From a virus: DNA of 25,430 bases. The stretch lies in IMG/VR virus record IMGVR_UViG_3300012001_000105, positions 1 to 25,430 of that record; one strand, given 5' to 3'. The notes under the pieces were generated by a model, which made no database searches, had not been told where the DNA came from, and saw nothing but the letters and a program-made list of their open reading frames with translations. How positions within the stretch are numbered: position 1 is the stretch's first letter; each line of letters begins with the position of its first letter. The translations under genes were made by a program, and so were the position numbers. This document shows, piece after piece, positions 21,996-25,430 of this stretch.

Positions 21996-24361
21996 AGGAA
22001 GTGGGCTCGGACTAGCAGGTATCCGCCGATCCCGTCGCCACCGGCACCGGAAGCGCTGCCGTTCAGGGATGCACCGCCACCGCCACCACCAACCCCATAC
22101 ATGAGAGGTATTGCCCCGGCTTGCGCTGCCCCAGTGATTGATCCGGCACCGCCTCCTACACCGGGTCCGGGGACACCAGCCACGGAAGTGGTTATGGTGA
22201 TCGCAGAAATGTCGATACCAACACCGGGAGCAGCGCCGCCAACCACACCAGCCGTCCCGCCCGTGTACCCACGAACCAGGTTCGAACCGCCTGCACCACC
22301 ATTAGTCGCGGCGGGAACTGTAGTCACGCCGCCGCCACCGCCAGAACCGGGAGTCCCGAGGTTTGCTGTGATCTGCGCTCCGTTGGACCCTACCGCGCCG
22401 TTGCTTCCGGATGCCGAGCCAGGGTTAGCGAACGGCCCGCCTGCGCCGCCCGCCGCTCCTGTGGTCGCACCGGTCCCACCGCCGCCACCGCCAGAACCGG
22501 CCAGTGCCTGGTAGGCGGCCATGATCGTGCCGCCTGCGCTGCTGGTCGTGAACTTGCTGAGCGTCCCGCCGGTACCAGCATTGCCGCTGGCGGTCGCAGA
22601 GATAGAGGCGCCGCCAACGCCTTTTCGCCCGATGACGCCCTGCCACGTAGCGCCGATAGCTGAGGCTGGGATGATTTCGCGGATGATGCCGGCCGAACCT
22701 CCCGCGCCGCCGCCGTTACCTGCGGTCCCAGAGATCGTGCAGCAGCCCGAGCCACCGCCGCCGGAGCCTCCGATGGCAACGACTTCAAGGTACTTTGTGC
22801 CGGGTGGTACGGACCCGCCAACGGTGATGTCAGCCCCTGTGATGTTGGTGCCGTCTTGGAGCGTCTGCGGGTTCAGTGAGGTGATTTGCGTGACGAGATC
22901 AGGCTTCGTGATGCTAGGCGTATCGGTGTGCGAGCGGAAGTTATCGGCCGCGATTTTGCCGTAGGCCGCCGGGGTGTCGATGGCGCCGATGTTGTTTTCG
23001 AACAGCTCCCAGACCGCATAGGTGGATGTCCACAGGTTGATTCCGGGGTCAGTGAAGTACCCGGAGTTCGTCCCGTCCGGGAAGAAAATGATTCCCTGAG
23101 CGGTTTCCGGGAACAGCCACACGTCGAGCGGCTTGAGCGTTCCATCCCATACGGTTGCATACCGGCCATGGGTGGCGTAGTCGGCGTAGTCAGTCACGCC
23201 CCCGGCCGTACCGCCCGTCCCTTGGTAGGGGGTAACGGTCGGTGCGGGAGTGCCGGCGCTGGCAGAGACTGCCATAGTGACCGCGCCGAGGGAGGAAGCC
23301 CAGACGACGCCGTACTTGCCTGCGAACGGGCCGACAACGGTAACGTCCCCCGCGCCGACGTTTGATAGCCCTTCCAGTGCGACTTTCAGAGTCGCCGCGG
23401 TCATAGACGAAATGGACAGGGCCGCCGTAGCCTGCGTGCTGCTGGGGGTGGTCGTTGTGACCTGGAGCGTAACGCTAGTCCCGCTGTTGATGTCGAGCCG
23501 GTGGGCTTCGACGTGACCGGCCTGTCCCGCCGCAGGGTTCCACACACCGCACGTCCATTGCCCGTTGCCGTAGTGCGTGGAGTGAAAGCCCGCCACCGGG
23601 AGGACGCCAGCAGACTGGTTCCATTGGGCGGAGGGTACGACGAACGCCGCGGCACCCAGGGCGTTGGCCGGCCAAGCAACTTTGGCGAACATACGGCGAA
23701 CCTTGTCGCTGGTTACTTGAGTTTGGAGGTATCCGGCGTTACTGGAACCGATGGTCGAGCCTGGGGTGTGGACCATCTGGCCGCCGCTGTATCGCAACGG
23801 GTTCTGTCCGACGTTGTTGACTACCTGTTGGCCGGAGTCCAACACATTCCCTGCGCTGATGGCTCCGTCAGCCTTGCCGATCGGCTCGTGGAAGATCTGT
23901 GCCCGCTGACCAACTTTGGTCTGAGCCAAAGGCTCAGATGAGCTGGCATAAGTGGCATTTAGTGCCGTATCTTGGAGCCGCGTGGGGAGGCGTGCGTCGG
24001 CCACCGTGCCGGCCGCCAGAAGGGACGCGTCGGTGGTCGCCGGGCCTGGAGGGCCGGGCACGGTGGAGGCCGGTCCGGTGGGCCCCGCGATGGGTGTGGT
24101 GGTGGTCAGGATGAACACCTGGGTGCCGGACTTGAACGCGCACTGGGTGCGGTCCACGAGGGTGAAGTCGGGGAACATGCCGTTCGCGTCCGAGATCAGC
24201 GTGGTTGTGACCGTGTTCGTGGCAACGAGGGTCAGGTTCAGCGGGGTCAAAAACCCGGTGTCGCCGATGTCGTAGACGGAGCCGGTCGCGGACTTCGCCA
24301 CACTCGCGGGGTTCGTGTTGGGGTTGAACGCGGGTAGCCGCGAAAAGGCGTAGACGGTCAC
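21992..24361 (-). CDS. Glycine-rich tail fibre / receptor-binding protein, 789 aa
   Basis: GTG start at 24361 after AGGAG. Residues 1-90 form an N-terminal module (LPAFNPNTNPASVAKSATGS) often used by actinophage fibres for attachment. A short collagen-like stretch (GPTGPASTVPGPPGPA) is at 93-108. A beta-rich middle (130-500) includes an SGNH/lectin-like sandwich and SMTAATLKVALEGLSNVGAG. From about 525 to the end it is a glycine-rich domain with runs such as GGSGGGGSG and AGNGGGAGG, as in phage adhesins whose polyglycine sandwich reads the receptor. Its stop lies in repeat copy 2. The gene is much richer in GC than the integrase beside it. Confidence 0.85.
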   Translation of the reverse strand: MTVYAFSRLPAFNPNTNPASVAKSATGSVYDIGDTGFLTPLNLTLVATNTVTTTLISDANGMFPDFTLVDRTQCAFKSGTQVFILTTTTPIAGPTGPASTVPGPPGPATTDASLLAAGTVADARLPTRLQDTALNATYASSSEPLAQTKVGQRAQIFHEPIGKADGAISAGNVLDSGQQVVNNVGQNPLRYSGGQMVHTPGSTIGSSNAGYLQTQVTSDKVRRMFAKVAWPANALGAAAFVVPSAQWNQSAGVLPVAGFHSTHYGNGQWTCGVWNPAAGQAGHVEAHRLDINSGTSVTLQVTTTTPSSTQATAALSISSMTAATLKVALEGLSNVGAGDVTVVGPFAGKYGVVWASSLGAVTMAVSASAGTPAPTVTPYQGTGGTAGGVTDYADYATHGRYATVWDGTLKPLDVWLFPETAQGIIFFPDGTNSGYFTDPGINLWTSTYAVWELFENNIGAIDTPAAYGKIAADNFRSHTDTPSITKPDLVTQITSLNPQTLQDGTNITGADITVGGSVPPGTKYLEVVAIGGSGGGGSGCCTISGTAGNGGGAGGSAGIIREIIPASAIGATWQGVIGRKGVGGASISATASGNAGTGGTLSKFTTSSAGGTIMAAYQALAGSGGGGGGTGATTGAAGGAGGPFANPGSASGSNGAVGSNGAQITANLGTPGSGGGGGVTTVPAATNGGAGGSNLVRGYTGGTAGVVGGAAPGVGIDISAITITTSVAGVPGPGVGGGAGSITGAAQAGAIPLMYGVGGGGGGASLNGSASGAGGDGIGGYLLVRAHFL

Positions 24362-24379
24362 GGTTCGGCTCCTGAGTGG

Positions 24380-24796
24380 TTAGGCGACGGTCGGGATCGC
24401 TGCGGGCAGGATGGGCGTAACCGTGACCGGCTCGATGGTGGGATCGGGTGCGGCGAGCGCAGCGTCTACCTTGGCGGCGGGGAACACGGTGGCTGGGGCG
24501 TCAATGGAGGTCGCGGCGAGGGAAGTCTGCTTGGACGCCTCAATGACTGCGGCGGCTTCCTCAGCGGCCTTCTGAATCGCGGCGATACCCGCCTCGCGGA
24601 GTGAGTCCGTCTTGAGGTACGCAGCGCCCGCGAACACGAGGATCGCAACGACGCCATACGCGAGCGGCGCCCAATGCCCCAGGAAGTCCAGGGAGCCGGG
24701 TCCGAGGGCACCAAGAAGGGTAATGAAAAGGGTGATCATTGCGGCCGCGTTGGCGCCGGCCCAGATCTTCGGGGAGATGGGAGCGTTAGTCTTCAT
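24380..24796 (-). CDS. Holin-like two-helix membrane protein, 138 aa
   Basis: Starts at ATG 24796 with AGGA eight bases upstream. Two membrane helices are evident: residues 12-32 (WAGANAAAMITLFITLLGAL) and 42-61 (WAPLAYGVVAILVFAGAAYL), followed by a helical, Ala/Glu-rich cytoplasmic stretch (REAGIAAIQKAAEEAAAVIE) and a Pro/Ala/Val tail. This is the usual plan of class II holins beside an endolysin. The gene lies between the endolysin and the fibre in one unit. The tail is longer than in many holins. Confidence 0.8.
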   Translation of the reverse strand: MKTNAPISPKIWAGANAAAMITLFITLLGALGPGSLDFLGHWAPLAYGVVAILVFAGAAYLKTDSLREAGIAAIQKAAEEAAAVIEASKQTSLAATSIDAPATVFPAAKVDAALAAPDPTIEPVTVTPILPAAIPTVA

Positions 24797-24806
24797 GATG
24801 TTTTCC

Positions 24807-25430
24807 TTACTTGGTGATCTGGGTCTTGAAGTATTCGAACTGGGCGGCGGGGAGTTCGGCCTTGAGCCGGGCCACGAGCGCGTCCACGTCGATGCTTGCG
24901 CTGGTCACGTTGGTGACGGCGGCGGGCTTGGCGTAGATAGCAGACAGGATCCCGGCGAGGTTCGGGTATGTCCCATCCCCAAGAGGGAACGTCTGATTAA
25001 GTACGGCAGCGGGGATGTTCGGCACGGAGCCATCCACACGGGCGACGGCGTTGATGAGGTCGTTCCAGTACCGTGGCTGTGGCAGCGCGGCGACGTTGGC
25101 GTTGATCTTGTCCAGCACGCTAAAGAGTGTGGCGCGTTCTTCCGGGGTCAAGTCGTCCTCCTGAGGTGTGATGGATTCGCTTTGCAAGGTGATGCCGAGG
25201 CTAGGCATGGGGCCGGGGTCCGTGTGAGTGTCGCCGGGGGAGTTGCAGTGGCCGTAGTGCCCGGCGTTGCCATTCCAGATCCCGACGTCGCGGGGGTTGC
25301 CCTGCCATTGCGGGGCGCCCATCGGCCAGACGCGGGGCACGCCCAGGCTGTCAGCCCAGGCAAGCAATTCCGCCCAGCCCTTCAGTGGCGTGTCCGCTAC
25401 AGTCTGGTACTTGATACCGTCCACGACGCA
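24807..25430 (-). CDS. Endolysin (amidase-type), C-terminal part, runs off right edge
   Basis: The frame is open to the right edge; the GTG at 25424 is internal, because the upstream codons continue in sense (CVVDGIKYQT). Residues seen include GVPRVWPMGAPQWQGNPRD and GHYGHCNSPGDTHTDPGPMP, the closing zinc-site region (H...H-x-D-P-G) of N-acetylmuramoyl-L-alanine amidase type 2 / PGRP enzymes. After a linker (about residues 85-95) a helical C-terminal part (DLTPEERATLFSVLDKINAN ... VDALVARLKAELPAAQFEYF) probably binds the wall or oligomerises. Stop at 24807, ten bases before the holin start. The N-terminal catalytic half is outside the window. Confidence 0.8.
   Translation of the reverse strand, partial: CVVDGIKYQTVADTPLKGWAELLAWADSLGVPRVWPMGAPQWQGNPRDVGIWNGNAGHYGHCNSPGDTHTDPGPMPSLGITLQSESITPQEDDLTPEERATLFSVLDKINANVAALPQPRYWNDLINAVARVDGSVPNIPAAVLNQTFPLGDGTYPNLAGILSAIYAKPAAVTNVTSASIDVDALVARLKAELPAAQFEYFKTQITK

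Noticed and set aside
22101-22964. Proline-rich plus-strand frames opposite the glycine-rich fibre
   Set aside because: Gly codons read in antisense give Pro; shadows only.
1-25430. tRNA genes, CRISPR arrays, insertion sequences, diversity-generating retroelement
   Set aside because: No cloverleaf with a CCA-type end, no spaced short repeats, no transposase or reverse transcriptase frame was seen.

Overview
The window is one arm of a tailed (siphovirus-type) bacteriophage genome. It carries almost the whole head and tail gene set, and nearly everything is read on the minus strand, so transcription runs from high to low coordinates. The protein families (Mom-like DNA modification, acidic scaffold joined to capsid, hendecad tape measure, glycine-rich and collagen-like fibres) point to a temperate phage of an actinobacterium. 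That host is inferred from protein style and frequent GTG/TTG starts, not proven here. No tRNA, rRNA or CRISPR array was seen, and no gap without a gene exceeds about 180 bases.

In transcription order: (1) 25430-21992, a GC-rich block with the C-terminal part of an amidase-type endolysin, a two-helix holin and a 789-residue glycine-rich tail fibre. (2) 21995-20841, a 42-bp repeat copy, a tyrosine integrase, a terminator and a near-consensus promoter. (3) 20840-13613, a Mom-like DNA-modification gene, acidic scaffold plus major capsid (one protein after a +1 shift), a second capsid-region structural protein, the tail tube, head-tail connectors and the tail assembly chaperone with its usual -1 frameshift. 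(4) 13612-2854, the tape measure (35 tandem 11-residue repeats), Dit-like protein, tail-tip proteins, a large frameshifted minor tail protein and three small genes, one of which has a TTG start. (5) 2784-400, a second GC-rich block of three tail/adhesin genes including an RHS/YD-like repeat protein. (6) a second copy of the repeat, a large 85-nt hairpin, and the start of an unknown gene running off the left edge. No terminase or portal gene is present.

Two things stand out. First, nearly identical direct repeats (361-403 and 21954-21995) each sit at the stop codon of a GC-rich tail/fibre gene, and one lies about 40 bp upstream of the integrase. The arrangement looks like recombination sites at the 3' ends of exchangeable adhesin cassettes. 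Second, four genes (scaffold/capsid, an 813-residue minor tail protein, a zinc-motif protein and the YD-repeat protein) each become a coherent single protein if exactly one base is skipped. All four shifts have the same sign and each lies at a two-base homopolymer. This is either a systematic one-base over-call or an unusual run of +1 frameshifts. The capsid site (CTT CCT TGA) is the only one that looks like a real programmed site.
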